DNA of 44,624 nt from an uncultured Prevotellaceae bacterium (GCA_946540735.1 CAMNIN010000027.1:1-44624); one strand, 5' to 3'. Counted from the stretch's first letter, positions 16,917 to 25,201 are shown. Made by a program: numbers and translations. Notes: a model not told the origin generated them from the letters alone.

Positions 16917-17011
16917 TGCAAAAAATCGATTTAGCGAGAGAAAAAAGAAGATATTTCTTTTTCCGAGCGGAAGAAATTCCGTCAAGCAGAGTGGAACACG
17001 AAATACGCCAC

Positions 17012-17043
17012 AAAAAAAGAGTGCTCATGATCGGGCACTCTTC
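17012..17043 (-). terminator. Intrinsic terminator of rpmB-rpmG-DUF4295
   Basis: The stem AAGAGTGC/GCACTCTT (17042-17035 with 17024-17017, minus-strand reading) has a 10-nt loop and is followed by a T tract (the A run at 17012-17018). It lies 22 bp past the stop of the DUF4295 gene. Confidence 0.8.
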
Positions 17044-17064
17044 TTTTATATAGAATAAAAATGA

Positions 17065-17223
17065 TTATTTCTTGAAGAAATCCTGCACGGCCTCATTGGG
17101 AACCATCTGCTCGTCAAAGATGTAAGCACCAGTTTTGGGGCTTCTCACCATCTTGATCACTTTAGTGTATGCGCGACCATCCTTTGAGCCTTCATGGAGG
17201 GTAGCGACGGTTTTCTTTGCCAT
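17065..17223 (-). CDS. DUF4295 small basic protein, ribosomal-operon companion
   Basis: A 52-residue protein, MAKKTVATLHEGSKDGRAYT to the end VQDFFKK, below the usual length cut-off for open-frame tracking. It is basic and matches the DUF4295 pattern found after bL28 and bL33 in Bacteroidota. It starts 8 bp after rpmG and is followed by the operon terminator. A ribosome-associated role is inferred from position and charge only. Confidence 0.85.
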   Translation of the reverse strand: MAKKTVATLHEGSKDGRAYTKVIKMVRSPKTGAYIFDEQMVPNEAVQDFFKK

Positions 17224-17231
17224 ATCCTAAA

Positions 17232-17423
17232 TTATTTAATTTCTTTGTGAACGGTCATTTTCTTAAGGATGGGGTTGTATTTCTTCAACTCCATGCGCTC
17301 GGGGGTGTTCTTGCGGTTTTTCGTGGTGACATAACGGCTTGTGCCGGGCAGTCCACTGTTTTTCATCTCGGTGCACTCGAGAATAACCTGCACCCTATTG
17401 CCTTTAGCTTTCTTTGATGCCAT
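17232..17423 (-). CDS. rpmG: 50S ribosomal protein bL33
   Basis: The 63-residue protein shows the bL33 signature ([34 protein letters not shown]). It has only one cysteine, so it is the zinc-free (C-) form. Second gene of rpmB-rpmG-DUF4295, 5 bp after rpmB. Confidence 0.95.
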   Translation of the reverse strand: MASKKAKGNRVQVILECTEMKNSGLPGTSRYVTTKNRKNTPERMELKKYNPILKKMTVHKEIK

Positions 17424-17428
17424 ATTGA

Positions 17429-17692
17429 CTACTCTCCTATAACTTTAATATCTTTCCAATCGCAATAGCCTTTGGCAACAGCCTGCTTCAAGGCAGCGTC
17501 CAGTCCCACCTTATTAATCAAACGCAGACCAGCAGCACTAATCTTGAGGCTGATCCAGCAATCCTCCTCGACATAGTAGAATTTCTTTGCGAACAAGTTC
17601 ACATCGAAAGTGCGCTTTGTGCGATGCTTCGAATGGGAGACATTGTTGCCAACCTGGGCTTTCTTTCCCGTAATCTGACAAATCTTCGACAT
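17429..17692 (-). CDS. rpmB: 50S ribosomal protein bL28
   Basis: The 87-residue protein has the bL28 N-terminus ([20 protein letters not shown]) and the conserved [15 protein letters not shown]. It lacks a zinc-binding Cys set. First gene of the operon, with a full promoter about 50 bp upstream. Confidence 0.96.
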   Translation of the reverse strand: MSKICQITGKKAQVGNNVSHSKHRTKRTFDVNLFAKKFYYVEEDCWISLKISAAGLRLINKVGLDAALKQAVAKGYCDWKDIKVIGE

Positions 17693-17743
17693 TGCTATCT
17701 AAATTTTTGTTTTCGTTTTTTGATACCTATTCCAAACAGGGTG

Positions 17744-17775
17744 CAAAGTTACTGATTTTTCTCAGAAGCCCCAAA
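17744..17775 (-). promoter_or_regulatory. Promoter of the rpmB operon
   Basis: Reading the minus strand, TTTG (17775-17772), 20 bp, TAACTTTG (17751-17744). The leader before rpmB is about 45 bases. Confidence 0.65.
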
Positions 17776-17891
17776 TATTTCTTTAAATAATCTCCCGATT
17801 TAATGTTTTTTTTGTTTTTCGCATTGATTTGTAATTACTCAGCACCTTAGTAAGCATAGCCATTCGGGCGGATTTGCTTTTGTTCTTTGTT

Positions 17892-18180
17892 CGGGCGGAT
17901 TTGTAATCCGCCCGCATTGAGTATCAGCATTTGCAATGCGCTTTTAGCGGATTAAAAATCCTGATACTCAGAGCATCGGGATTACAAATCCCGATGAACA
18001 ACGACAAATCCCGATGAACGAGCTTTTAGCGGATTATAAATCCTGATACTCAGAGCATCGGGATTGCAAATCCCGATGAACAACGACAAATCCCGATGAA
18101 CAACGACAAATCCCGATGAACGACGACAAATCCCGATGAACGGCGACAAATCCCGATGAACGGCGACAGATCCCGATGAT
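17892..18180 (+). repeat. Hairpin repeat locus 2: branched header and 20-bp tandem tail
   Basis: The header is a perfect palindrome at 17892-17914 (CGGGCGGATT, TGT, AATCCGCCCG). GAGTATCAG (17919-17927) pairs with CTGATACTC (17961-17969) and encloses two smaller hairpins (GCATTtgcAATGC and GGATTaaaAATCC). A perfect 10-bp stem follows at 17974-17996 (CATCGGGATT, ACA, AATCCCGATG). A second, shorter unit starts near 18021. A tail of six 20-bp repeats ends the locus (TCCCGATGAA at 18071, 18091, 18111, 18131, 18151; degenerate at 18171). The rest of 17776-18222 is AT-rich spacer with no gene. Confidence 0.9.
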
Positions 18181-18222
18181 CATAAGAAGGGAAAGTGGGG
18201 CGCTGAGTAATCACATTGATTT

Positions 18223-19026
18223 TCAATCAGCTGTACCGTACTTTTCGACTACAGACTTCCACACGCCAGGCAGTTTGTCTACATTGTCTGTTGCGAGAAT
18301 CAGGTTTTGGTCACCATCTTTCAGGGTGTATCTGCTTTCGACATCATATTCCCCATATTGCTCAGAGTCATTGACGACGGTGAGTTCCTCCACCTCCTTC
18401 ATGCGGTTATCTTCCCATACGTAGTGGAAGAAGACGTTTGCGCACCAAGACGCGCTACCGCCCTCATAGACAGATTTGCCGGAAGGATGAAGCATGATGT
18501 TCTGAAAGGCCGGATCGCCCAGTGTCCCCACCCGTTCGAACTGCTGTGCCACGGGATTCCAGAGGAGCAGTGTGCTGTAAGTGCGCGACTCCCCCGGACC
18601 AATAAAGATATCGACAAACCCATCGAAATTGGCATCCATATACGCCACCGGCGTATCATCACCTGTAGCAACGAGTCCTCCGTCGGGGTCGGAGATGGTC
18701 TGCATCAACTTCCCCTCAGAAAAGACCTGCGCCTCAGTATAATCTTCGGATACACTCACACTCAGTGATCCGTAGTCTTTGGGACACATCTGCAGGTCAA
18801 TCAGACCAGCTTCGTCCGTCGCTATCTGTGGAGCCTTCATTGCGGTATTTCCCTGACTCTCCTCTGCTTCCGGAGAAGCCACCTGTTCGGAGGCCGGTGC
18901 GCCCTGATCCTTTGCTTCGGAGCCCTTTCCAGAACGACTGCAAGAGAGGAGTGCGACCAAGCCTATTGCAGCGAGGCATGAAAGGCAGAAAAAATCCAGT
19001 TTTCGTGATCGTTTATTCAGCATCAT
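18223..19026 (-). CDS. Lipoprotein of unknown function, FG-GAP/VCBS-like core
   Basis: The 267-residue protein has a lipoprotein signal peptide with lipobox LLSC (about 26-29), then a Ser/Glu/Ala-rich spacer. The globular part contains an aspartate-rich YMDANFDGFVDIFIGPG segment typical of calcium-binding integrin-like (FG-GAP/VCBS) blades, and WNPVAQQFERV. Such proteins often monitor or bind polymers at the cell surface, but no specific role can be assigned. It lies 35 bp downstream of the MBL-rubredoxin gene and may be the last gene of that operon. ATG 19023 is an alternative start. Confidence 0.7.
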   Translation of the reverse strand: MMLNKRSRKLDFFCLSCLAAIGLVALLSCSRSGKGSEAKDQGAPASEQVASPEAEESQGNTAMKAPQIATDEAGLIDLQMCPKDYGSLSVSVSEDYTEAQVFSEGKLMQTISDPDGGLVATGDDTPVAYMDANFDGFVDIFIGPGESRTYSTLLLWNPVAQQFERVGTLGDPAFQNIMLHPSGKSVYEGGSASWCANVFFHYVWEDNRMKEVEELTVVNDSEQYGEYDVESRYTLKDGDQNLILATDNVDKLPGVWKSVVEKYGTAD

Positions 19027-19061
19027 ATCTTTTGAAAAGAAGTAAGTGATGATTTCCGGTC

Positions 19062-19997
19062 TTATGCCTTATTGAACTTGTCTTTGGGCCTCTTACAGCG
19101 AGGGCAGCGCCAGTCTTCGGGCAGGTCATCAAAAGCCACGCCATCGTGCTCGGCCGGGTCATATACATAGCCACAGATGGAACAGACGTATTTGCCAGAA
19201 GCTTCTTTATTAGAAAAAACGACCTCTTCGAAGACGGTAGGCACGGGATTGTCCAGATCCATCACCCGCTTACCCTCCAGATTCTCATATCCCTGTGGAG
19301 AGTGGGTAGAGCAATATACTGTAGGATGATTGCCGACAAATTCCCGCACACGGTCCAAGGTCTCACGGGCTGCGGCCACATCGTCGAAGACAACAGACAG
19401 TTTATTCTCATACAAAGCCTCGTCAACGTATGTGATATCGCCATGGATCATGTAGAACAGTCCGTCCATCTCCACTATGACAATGCTGTTGCCATTGGTA
19501 TGTCCTTTGGCCTTGATAAAGAATACGCCGTCGCATATCTTTTGAGCCTCGGGAAAATTGTAGTAAGCACCATCCGTGAAACTCACGGGCACGAGGTTAC
19601 CAAGTCCCTGTAACTCCGGAGCATCAAGTTCGTCTTTGTTCACATAGACTTTGGCATTGGGGAAAGAGCGCAACTCACCACTGTGATCGGGATGCTTGTG
19701 AGTGAGCAAAATCTTGGTCACTTGCTCAGGCTTGTAGCCGAGCCTGTCGAAAGCCTCCATATAGCTACAGATATCCTTACCTGTGAAGGCTACCGAATTC
19801 TCGTCAGGGGTCTCTTCAGGAGTACCGGCAGGGAGCCCTGTATCAACCAAAATAACTTCGTCGCCACAATCAATCAGATAGTTCTGCAAACTGCCACGAT
19901 AGCGGATGTTCGGATCAAAATTACCACCCTCGCCTCCAAAGGCAAAAGGCTGGGTATAGAACCCATGTTCTCTGAATTTAACAGCTAAAATTTTCAT
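19062..19997 (-). CDS. Metallo-beta-lactamase-fold hydrolase fused to C-terminal rubredoxin
   Basis: The 311-residue protein has an MBL domain with metal motif HKHPDH (100-105), GHTNGN and [10 protein letters not shown], similar to N-acyl-homoserine lactonase-like and glyoxalase-II-like enzymes. A rubredoxin domain (269-308) follows with iron ligands Cys272, Cys275, Cys298 and Cys301 (CSICGY and CPRCK). The fusion suggests a redox-linked or metal-sensing role; flavo-diiron proteins combine related folds, but the flavodoxin domain is absent here. It follows the EamA stub and AbgT-like gene in the same direction, and the lipoprotein gene is downstream. Confidence 0.82.
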   Translation of the reverse strand: MKILAVKFREHGFYTQPFAFGGEGGNFDPNIRYRGSLQNYLIDCGDEVILVDTGLPAGTPEETPDENSVAFTGKDICSYMEAFDRLGYKPEQVTKILLTHKHPDHSGELRSFPNAKVYVNKDELDAPELQGLGNLVPVSFTDGAYYNFPEAQKICDGVFFIKAKGHTNGNSIVIVEMDGLFYMIHGDITYVDEALYENKLSVVFDDVAAARETLDRVREFVGNHPTVYCSTHSPQGYENLEGKRVMDLDNPVPTVFEEVVFSNKEASGKYVCSICGYVYDPAEHDGVAFDDLPEDWRCPRCKRPKDKFNKA

Positions 19998-20018
19998 CTT
20001 GTCAGTGTTATGTTTAAG

Positions 20019-20114
20019 TTATTTATATTTGCAAGAGACTTTGGTATTGACAAACGTCACGCCCCATATCGCAATGGTGAGAATCGCCAGCAGGTGAAAT
20101 CCGAAATTTCTCAT
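20019..20114 (-). pseudogene. N-terminal stub of an EamA/DMT-family transporter
   Basis: A 31-codon frame reads MRNFGFHLLAILTIAIWGVT, continuing FVNTKV, then departs and stops at 20019. The segment is a close likeness of the first membrane helix of EamA-type (RhaT/YdcZ-like) permeases, where HLLA..T..IWG.TF.STK is typical, but the remaining nine or so helices are missing. ATG 20114 comes one base after the stop of the AbgT-like gene. It could be a deletion remnant, or a translated short membrane peptide. Confidence 0.55.
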
Positions 20115-20115
20115 C

Positions 20116-20733
20116 TCAGAAGCGGAAGACGTAGGCAGTGGTGAAATAGAGTTCGGCCGCCACCACATAAAAGATGATGGCGGGTGCAGCAGTGGCTATG
20201 CCCTTGCAAAGGGAGGCGAAGGCATCCTCGACGGAGCGCATCACGCCAGCCAACAGGCCATACGTCGTCGCAGAGACGATAACACAAAATGCGAAGGTGG
20301 GGATGAGACTATGGCTGAAACTACTCGGGAACAGCTGACCGGTGACACTGAGCAGGGCTGCATGGGGCACGAACGACAGCAACACGATGACGGCCGCGAA
20401 GAGAATCCACTCGACGAGCACAATACGCAAGGCAAAAGCCTGCCGGTAGGTACGGTGAGAGGCCTTCGACCGAAGTGAGAGGAGAATATGACTGTTGACG
20501 ACTGCACCGTAGGCCATGGCTCCCAAAATGATCCATATCAGTGGATCGGTGGCCACATTGTCAATGAAGGAGGCAAAGAACCATCGTATGCCCTCGCTGC
20601 TGAGCAATGAGCGCACGACTGGTTCAGGCGACGCGGCACTGATGAGCCACGACACCAGAAAGAGAAGCACCTGCAAGGCCAACATGACAGGGACTCCGTA
20701 GACGAGCACCTTCTTCACTGTCTCAGTCCTCAT
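20116..20733 (-). CDS. Half-length AbgT-like polytopic membrane protein
   Basis: The 205-residue protein has about five or six hydrophobic segments. Its order of motifs (LLSSEGIRWFFASFIDN; DPLIWIILGAMAYGAV; HSLIPTFAFCVIVSATTYGLLAGVMRSVEDAF; a final helix AIIFYVVAAELYF) parallels the AbgT family of aminobenzoyl-glutamate and drug transporters. AbgT proteins are about 500 residues long, so this one covers only part of the fold. The start overlaps the end of the response-regulator gene by 11 bp, implying coupled translation. Whether it is a degenerate transporter or a compact regulator or partner protein is open. Confidence 0.5.
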   Translation of the reverse strand: MRTETVKKVLVYGVPVMLALQVLLFLVSWLISAASPEPVVRSLLSSEGIRWFFASFIDNVATDPLIWIILGAMAYGAVVNSHILLSLRSKASHRTYRQAFALRIVLVEWILFAAVIVLLSFVPHAALLSVTGQLFPSSFSHSLIPTFAFCVIVSATTYGLLAGVMRSVEDAFASLCKGIATAAPAIIFYVVAAELYFTTAYVFRF

Positions 20734-21448
20734 CAGGCACGAGATTGTCGATGTCTAAGATGCGGAGCTCAAAGGCCCTGACCACCAAACGGGTAGCATT
20801 GACGCCGTAACCACCATTGCCGTTGGGAAACAGTTTCTGCACCAGTTCATTCTGCCGTTTCTCCAAGCTCTTCACGCCGAAAGGCATGCCCCTCAGATTG
20901 GTGATCTGCTCCTTGGTATATCCCAGAGCGAGGTGTCGGAGGAAACGCTCGTCATACTCGTCGATCTCGTAGTTGACCAGTGCCTCCTGGCGCATGAGTT
21001 GGCTACCGACGCTATATTTGAAGCGTTCGACAATCTTCTCGAGAATGGGTTGGTTGAACACCAGCCGTTTGCCGCTCATAACGCTGAAGACATCACCGCG
21101 TGTGAGCAATTCGCCGCTCTTGAGGATAATGCCATCGCACCCTGCATCGAGCACGTCGACCCACAGTTTCTCATTAAGAATCTCTCCTGTGAAGATGAGC
21201 ACTTTGACGTCGCGATAGAGTTCTTTCGTTTGGCGGCAGATCTCCACGCCGACGGTGGTGGAGCCTCCCAGTCCCAGATCGAGCAGCACCAGGTCGGGCA
21301 GCTGCTGCTTGATGAGTTTCCAGTAGGCGACTTCACTATTGGCCGTGCCTATAATCTGCGCCTCGGGGATATCATTCCGTATGATACCCTCGGTCCCTTT
21401 CAGTTCGAGCGCGACATCTTCTACGATGATAACTTTGAATTGTTCCAT
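20723..21448 (-). CDS. Response regulator, receiver plus LuxR-like DNA-binding domain
   Basis: The 241-residue protein has a canonical receiver (acidic pair Glu10/Asp11, phosphoacceptor Asp57 in VLLDLGLG, Thr87, Lys110). The C-terminal helical domain (about 165-235: FLRHLALGYTKEQITNLRGM, then VKSLEKRQNELVQKLF) resembles a divergent LuxR/GerE helix-turn-helix; by memory this resembles the Bacteroidota DUF5932 group. It lies 22 bp downstream of the double sensor-kinase gene and overlaps the next gene, so it is the likely cognate regulator of that system. Confidence 0.8.
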   Translation of the reverse strand: MEQFKVIIVEDVALELKGTEGIIRNDIPEAQIIGTANSEVAYWKLIKQQLPDLVLLDLGLGGSTTVGVEICRQTKELYRDVKVLIFTGEILNEKLWVDVLDAGCDGIILKSGELLTRGDVFSVMSGKRLVFNQPILEKIVERFKYSVGSQLMRQEALVNYEIDEYDERFLRHLALGYTKEQITNLRGMPFGVKSLEKRQNELVQKLFPNGNGGYGVNATRLVVRAFELRILDIDNLVPDED

Positions 21449-21470
21449 AACTTCTATTTTGCTTTTAATC

Positions 21471-24400
21471 TTATTCTTTTCCTTGGGGCACTTGATTCCT
21501 TGATTTCACCAAGGTCACCACGATATCAGCAAGTCCCCTCTCGTTTTTCTCCGCCATGATACCACATCCTCGGGCGTTGGTAGCCTCACCCACGTCTCTC
21601 ACGATCTGCCGACAGAGGAGGAAGGTCATGTTGGAGTGCGCTGGATTGAACAGTTCGTAACACTCCTCGTCGGTCAACCGCAATGTGGGATAAGAGAAGC
21701 GGAACAAGACATAGCGTTCGTCTTTTTCGGTCACCGTAATGACGGGCTGTCCTCCCCCACCTTGTTTGCGGAGCAGGCTGATGAGATATCGCAGCATCAG
21801 CCTGTCGCCCAGGATATGAATTGCGCTCAGGCGTGCGTCGCCAAGTTGGGGTAGCAAGTCGCCGATCCTCACCGACACGCACTCGGGTTTCACATTCTCC
21901 ACTTGCCTCATTGCCTGAGCACTGAGCAGGGAATAAATCTCCTTGTAATAGTCGGCCAATTCAGAAATGCTCTGCAGTTCTCCGTCGCCCGACTCGATCA
22001 GCGTGCGAATCCGTGAGGGGTAATACATGGTCTCATGCTTCAGGGTGCTGAGACAGTTGTCGAGCACACTGTTGCTGACATGCAACTTATCGTTCTCAAA
22101 CTGCAGCCTCCTCACCTCGTCCTCGGCCATATCAATGTCCGACATACGTTTCTGGTTGGCGTCCATGCCAGTCTGCAAGGTCAGGATCACTTCATCGGCG
22201 ATTTTCTGCAAGGGCTCCGGCAACCGCTCGTTGACGTAGAGGTTTCTGCGATGCTGTGCAGTGTTCCCTGCTTTTTGTTCGACACGGCCCGCCAACCGTT
22301 CGATTTCTGCCAACTTCTTCCGGTTGTCGGCATCCGAACGCAGCACATCATTCATGGCCCTCACCCGCTCCAGACAGAAGCGGTAATAGACCTGGTGGCG
22401 GTAATAGAGTTGGAAATAGGCCATGAGGATCAGGAGCAAGAGGATGATGAGAATCACTACGGCCATGTATTTATTGGACTTCGATTTCTGCATCACCCGG
22501 CAATAGTCGGAGAGCGTGCTGTCGGCCGACATTTCCTTGTAGAGTTGGGTATAGACTTTGTTGTTATAGCGGTAGATTGCCCACTCATGCAAAGCGAGGG
22601 CAGCTACGGCCACTTCGTTGCGCAGGCGCAGGATCACATGATAGTCGAAAGGCAGGTGGTTGTGGTACCACTGTACCTCAGACTGGAGCACAGACTTATC
22701 GCTTTGGAGCACAAGGGTGTCGGTGCCACCACGGAAATAGGATTTGTAGGCTCTATTGAGTGCCACAATCGTGGAGTCGGCATAGCGGATGGCCTCCTCG
22801 TAACGGTCGGTGGTATTACAGACATAGATGCTGTCGGAGAAAGCTGTAGCTTTCCGCAACAGGCTGTCATTGTTCTCAGCAGCCATGACCATACTACTTG
22901 ACGTGGCGGCCATCATCAAGGCAAGCAGGGTCCGAGCCGTCCCCTTGGGCAAGCGGAAGAAGAACCGGCTTCCCTTGTCTTTGCGGCTCTCCACACCGAT
23001 ATCGCAGACGCTGAACAGCGAACTGATTTTCTTGTATTTCTCGATAATTCCTTTGCAATTCACCAATCCGAAGCCATGGCTGGTTTCTTTCAGAGCTGAT
23101 GTTTTGCGGGTGCTGCTATCGCTTGATCCTTGCGAGGAATCGTCGCCGAAGTGTTTCTTCTCCACACTGAAGACCTCTGCCATCTGCTGACTGGTCATTC
23201 CTATACCCGTATCCGTGATGCTGATTTCCACATATTGCTCATGGTCTGACGCCGCCACTGCCACCGTGCCTCCTTCGGGTGTGAATTTGCGGGCATTATC
23301 TGCCATTGTATTGATCATGAACAGGGTGAGGATGCGGTCGGCTTTCACCCACAGGCCTGTAGGAGTCACATCGAGCTGAAGCCCCTTGAGTTGGAATCCC
23401 CTCCGGCTATGCTCCACGATATCGAAAAGCGACTGCAAGGGAAAACTCTCGATGCGGAGGCTCAAATCGCCTTTACGGAGCTGTATCCACTGTGTGAGGA
23501 TGTCGTTGTAGTCGATAATCTTGTCGGTGAGCTCAGCCAGATAAGCATATCTCTCACTTCTCAGCGCATCATCCTCATCGGCTGTGCGGAGCTTGTGGAT
23601 TTCATGAAGCATCCGGTCGATATAAGGCGTCACCATATTGGCCAACGACACCTTGGCCCTCTGTTCCAGATTGAGCTGCTTGTTTTTCTCGATGTGCAAC
23701 CGGCTCACGGCCATCTGTTCCATCGTCTCGTCATACCGGTCGTTGAGTTGTTCCACGTAGGTCTCATTGTCTTGTTTCCATTGTTCCAAAGGCAAGAGCA
23801 GTTCATCGAGGGGATGGCTGATGTCACTGCGTTTCCTGAGGTAATAGAACAAGAAGAGCAGTGCCACGGCAACCAGCATGAGGACGATGATGGCAGCGAT
23901 CATGAAATTGAGTTGTTTCACCGACTGACTGAGCTGTTCGGCCCTGGACTGCAGGAAAAGATCCTGTCGTGTCTTATCCTGTGTGTCGAGATAGAGGTTG
24001 CGGTTGAGGTGAGAATTGGTTTTGTCGTTGATGGCGGCATACACCACACTCAACTGTTCCTGTATGGAGGCGACGAGGTCTGGAGCCTGGAAGATAGCGG
24101 AATCGTTGGTCAGAGCCTTGTTCAGGCAATCAAGGGAAGACTCGAAATCCTCGATATACCAGTAGCACTGTGCCAGAGTTCGGTAGGAACCTGCAGTCTG
24201 GTAGACATCGCCATAGTCCTGAAAGATGTCGAGTGAACGCAAGGCAAGGTTTCCTGCCAACAGGCTGTAGGGCATGTCGTCGACATTGATTTTCCTCAGT
24301 TCGAAATAGAAGTCCTCCATGAGTCGTTCGCCGAGCACCGGCACCTGCAGATGCTCGCTCATGGCCTGCATGGAATTGGCTTCCCAGAATGGATAACCAC

Positions 24401-25058
24401 ATTCCCTGGCGATCTGATTGCAGCGAAGCAGGTAGTCCATCTCCCTCTGGTTGATTTCCTCTTGTGTTCCCTCAGTGATGATGCCACCCGCACCGATGTT
24501 ATAGTAATAATTGAGCAACTGGGCGGTGTCTTTCAGCACCTCGCTGTTGTCGATCTCATGGAGTGCGCTGACCGATTGCTGTTCCAGACCGACATAATAA
24601 TAATACGTGGAAGTGACAATGGCCAATTCGGAGCGGGCGTATACCATCCGTCGTCTCAAATGTGGACTCAGTTGATCCTCCTCCTCATTGATCCGCTTCA
24701 GACGGCGGAGGGCACTTTCCCGATAGGTATAGAAATCCTTGTTTCGTGACCTGCGTTGGCAGAGCCTCATCTGCTGCACATCGGCGATGAGCAGTTCCAC
24801 TTGATTGTCGGTGATATCGGCCACTGTGTCGAGCTGGGAAGCGGCCAGGTCGTATTGCATCCGGGCGATGCTGACGAAAGCCTTATGGTTGTAAGCCTCG
24901 GCCTTCCCCCCGTCGTCGCGGCCGGCTGTCCGCAGGGCTTTCTCAGCATAAAAAAGTGTGGAGTCGAGGCTACGGTAGTGAAAATCGTAGGCCAAATCAT
25001 TCATGCTGTCGGCTCTTCCTTCATCATTCGGGGAGCAGGCCGACATCCCAAAGACCAT
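21471..25058 (-). CDS. Large double histidine-kinase-like sensor (TPR-kinase-sensor-kinase)
   Basis: The 1195 residues from the first ATG comprise a periplasmic helical TPR-like sensor (about 10-375), TM1 (385-407), and a coiled coil leading into a kinase-like unit. That unit has a full HATPase: N box MINTMADNARKF (581-592), G1 box DTGIG (616-620), G2 box HGFGLVNCKG (661-670). TM2 (709-727) leads to a second extracytoplasmic domain (728-863), TM3 (864-884), another coiled coil, an H-box-like LKHETMYYP (His1008), and a degenerate ATPase-like end without DxGxG. The first unit's H-box equivalent (SLANMVTPYI) has no His. The layout recalls the Bacteroidota DUF5112/DUF5113 proteins. The first ATG (25058) gives a truncated signal peptide (VFGMSAC lipobox only). 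Extending to an ATT at 25118 gives a complete lipoprotein-type signal peptide (INCFKHYPLKTLCLLL...). An in-frame stop lies just upstream. Confidence 0.8.
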   Translation of the reverse strand: MVFGMSACSPNDEGRADSMNDLAYDFHYRSLDSTLFYAEKALRTAGRDDGGKAEAYNHKAFVSIARMQYDLAASQLDTVADITDNQVELLIADVQQMRLCQRRSRNKDFYTYRESALRRLKRINEEEDQLSPHLRRRMVYARSELAIVTSTYYYYVGLEQQSVSALHEIDNSEVLKDTAQLLNYYYNIGAGGIITEGTQEEINQREMDYLLRCNQIARECGYPFWEANSMQAMSEHLQVPVLGERLMEDFYFELRKINVDDMPYSLLAGNLALRSLDIFQDYGDVYQTAGSYRTLAQCYWYIEDFESSLDCLNKALTNDSAIFQAPDLVASIQEQLSVVYAAINDKTNSHLNRNLYLDTQDKTRQDLFLQSRAEQLSQSVKQLNFMIAAIIVLMLVAVALLFLFYYLRKRSDISHPLDELLLPLEQWKQDNETYVEQLNDRYDETMEQMAVSRLHIEKNKQLNLEQRAKVSLANMVTPYIDRMLHEIHKLRTADEDDALRSERYAYLAELTDKIIDYNDILTQWIQLRKGDLSLRIESFPLQSLFDIVEHSRRGFQLKGLQLDVTPTGLWVKADRILTLFMINTMADNARKFTPEGGTVAVAASDHEQYVEISITDTGIGMTSQQMAEVFSVEKKHFGDDSSQGSSDSSTRKTSALKETSHGFGLVNCKGIIEKYKKISSLFSVCDIGVESRKDKGSRFFFRLPKGTARTLLALMMAATSSSMVMAAENNDSLLRKATAFSDSIYVCNTTDRYEEAIRYADSTIVALNRAYKSYFRGGTDTLVLQSDKSVLQSEVQWYHNHLPFDYHVILRLRNEVAVAALALHEWAIYRYNNKVYTQLYKEMSADSTLSDYCRVMQKSKSNKYMAVVILIILLLLILMAYFQLYYRHQVYYRFCLERVRAMNDVLRSDADNRKKLAEIERLAGRVEQKAGNTAQHRRNLYVNERLPEPLQKIADEVILTLQTGMDANQKRMSDIDMAEDEVRRLQFENDKLHVSNSVLDNCLSTLKHETMYYPSRIRTLIESGDGELQSISELADYYKEIYSLLSAQAMRQVENVKPECVSVRIGDLLPQLGDARLSAIHILGDRLMLRYLISLLRKQGGGGQPVITVTEKDERYVLFRFSYPTLRLTDEECYELFNPAHSNMTFLLCRQIVRDVGEATNARGCGIMAEKNERGLADIVVTLVKSRNQVPQGKE

Positions 25059-25201
25059 CGAGGCGGTGCAAAGCAGCAGGCACAGGGTCTTCAGAGGGTA
25101 GTGTTTGAAGCAGTTAATGAGTAATGCTTTAAAAGTGGAGTTTTTTCAATTCAAATCCCGAAAGGACGGCGCTGTATCACCCCACAAGGGTTGATTCTGG
25201 G

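Noticed and set aside
16818..16985. N-terminal extension of FtsY to ATG 16985
   Set aside because: The added 56 residues come from the promoter module and do not resemble FtsY; ATG 16817 gives the family N-terminus.
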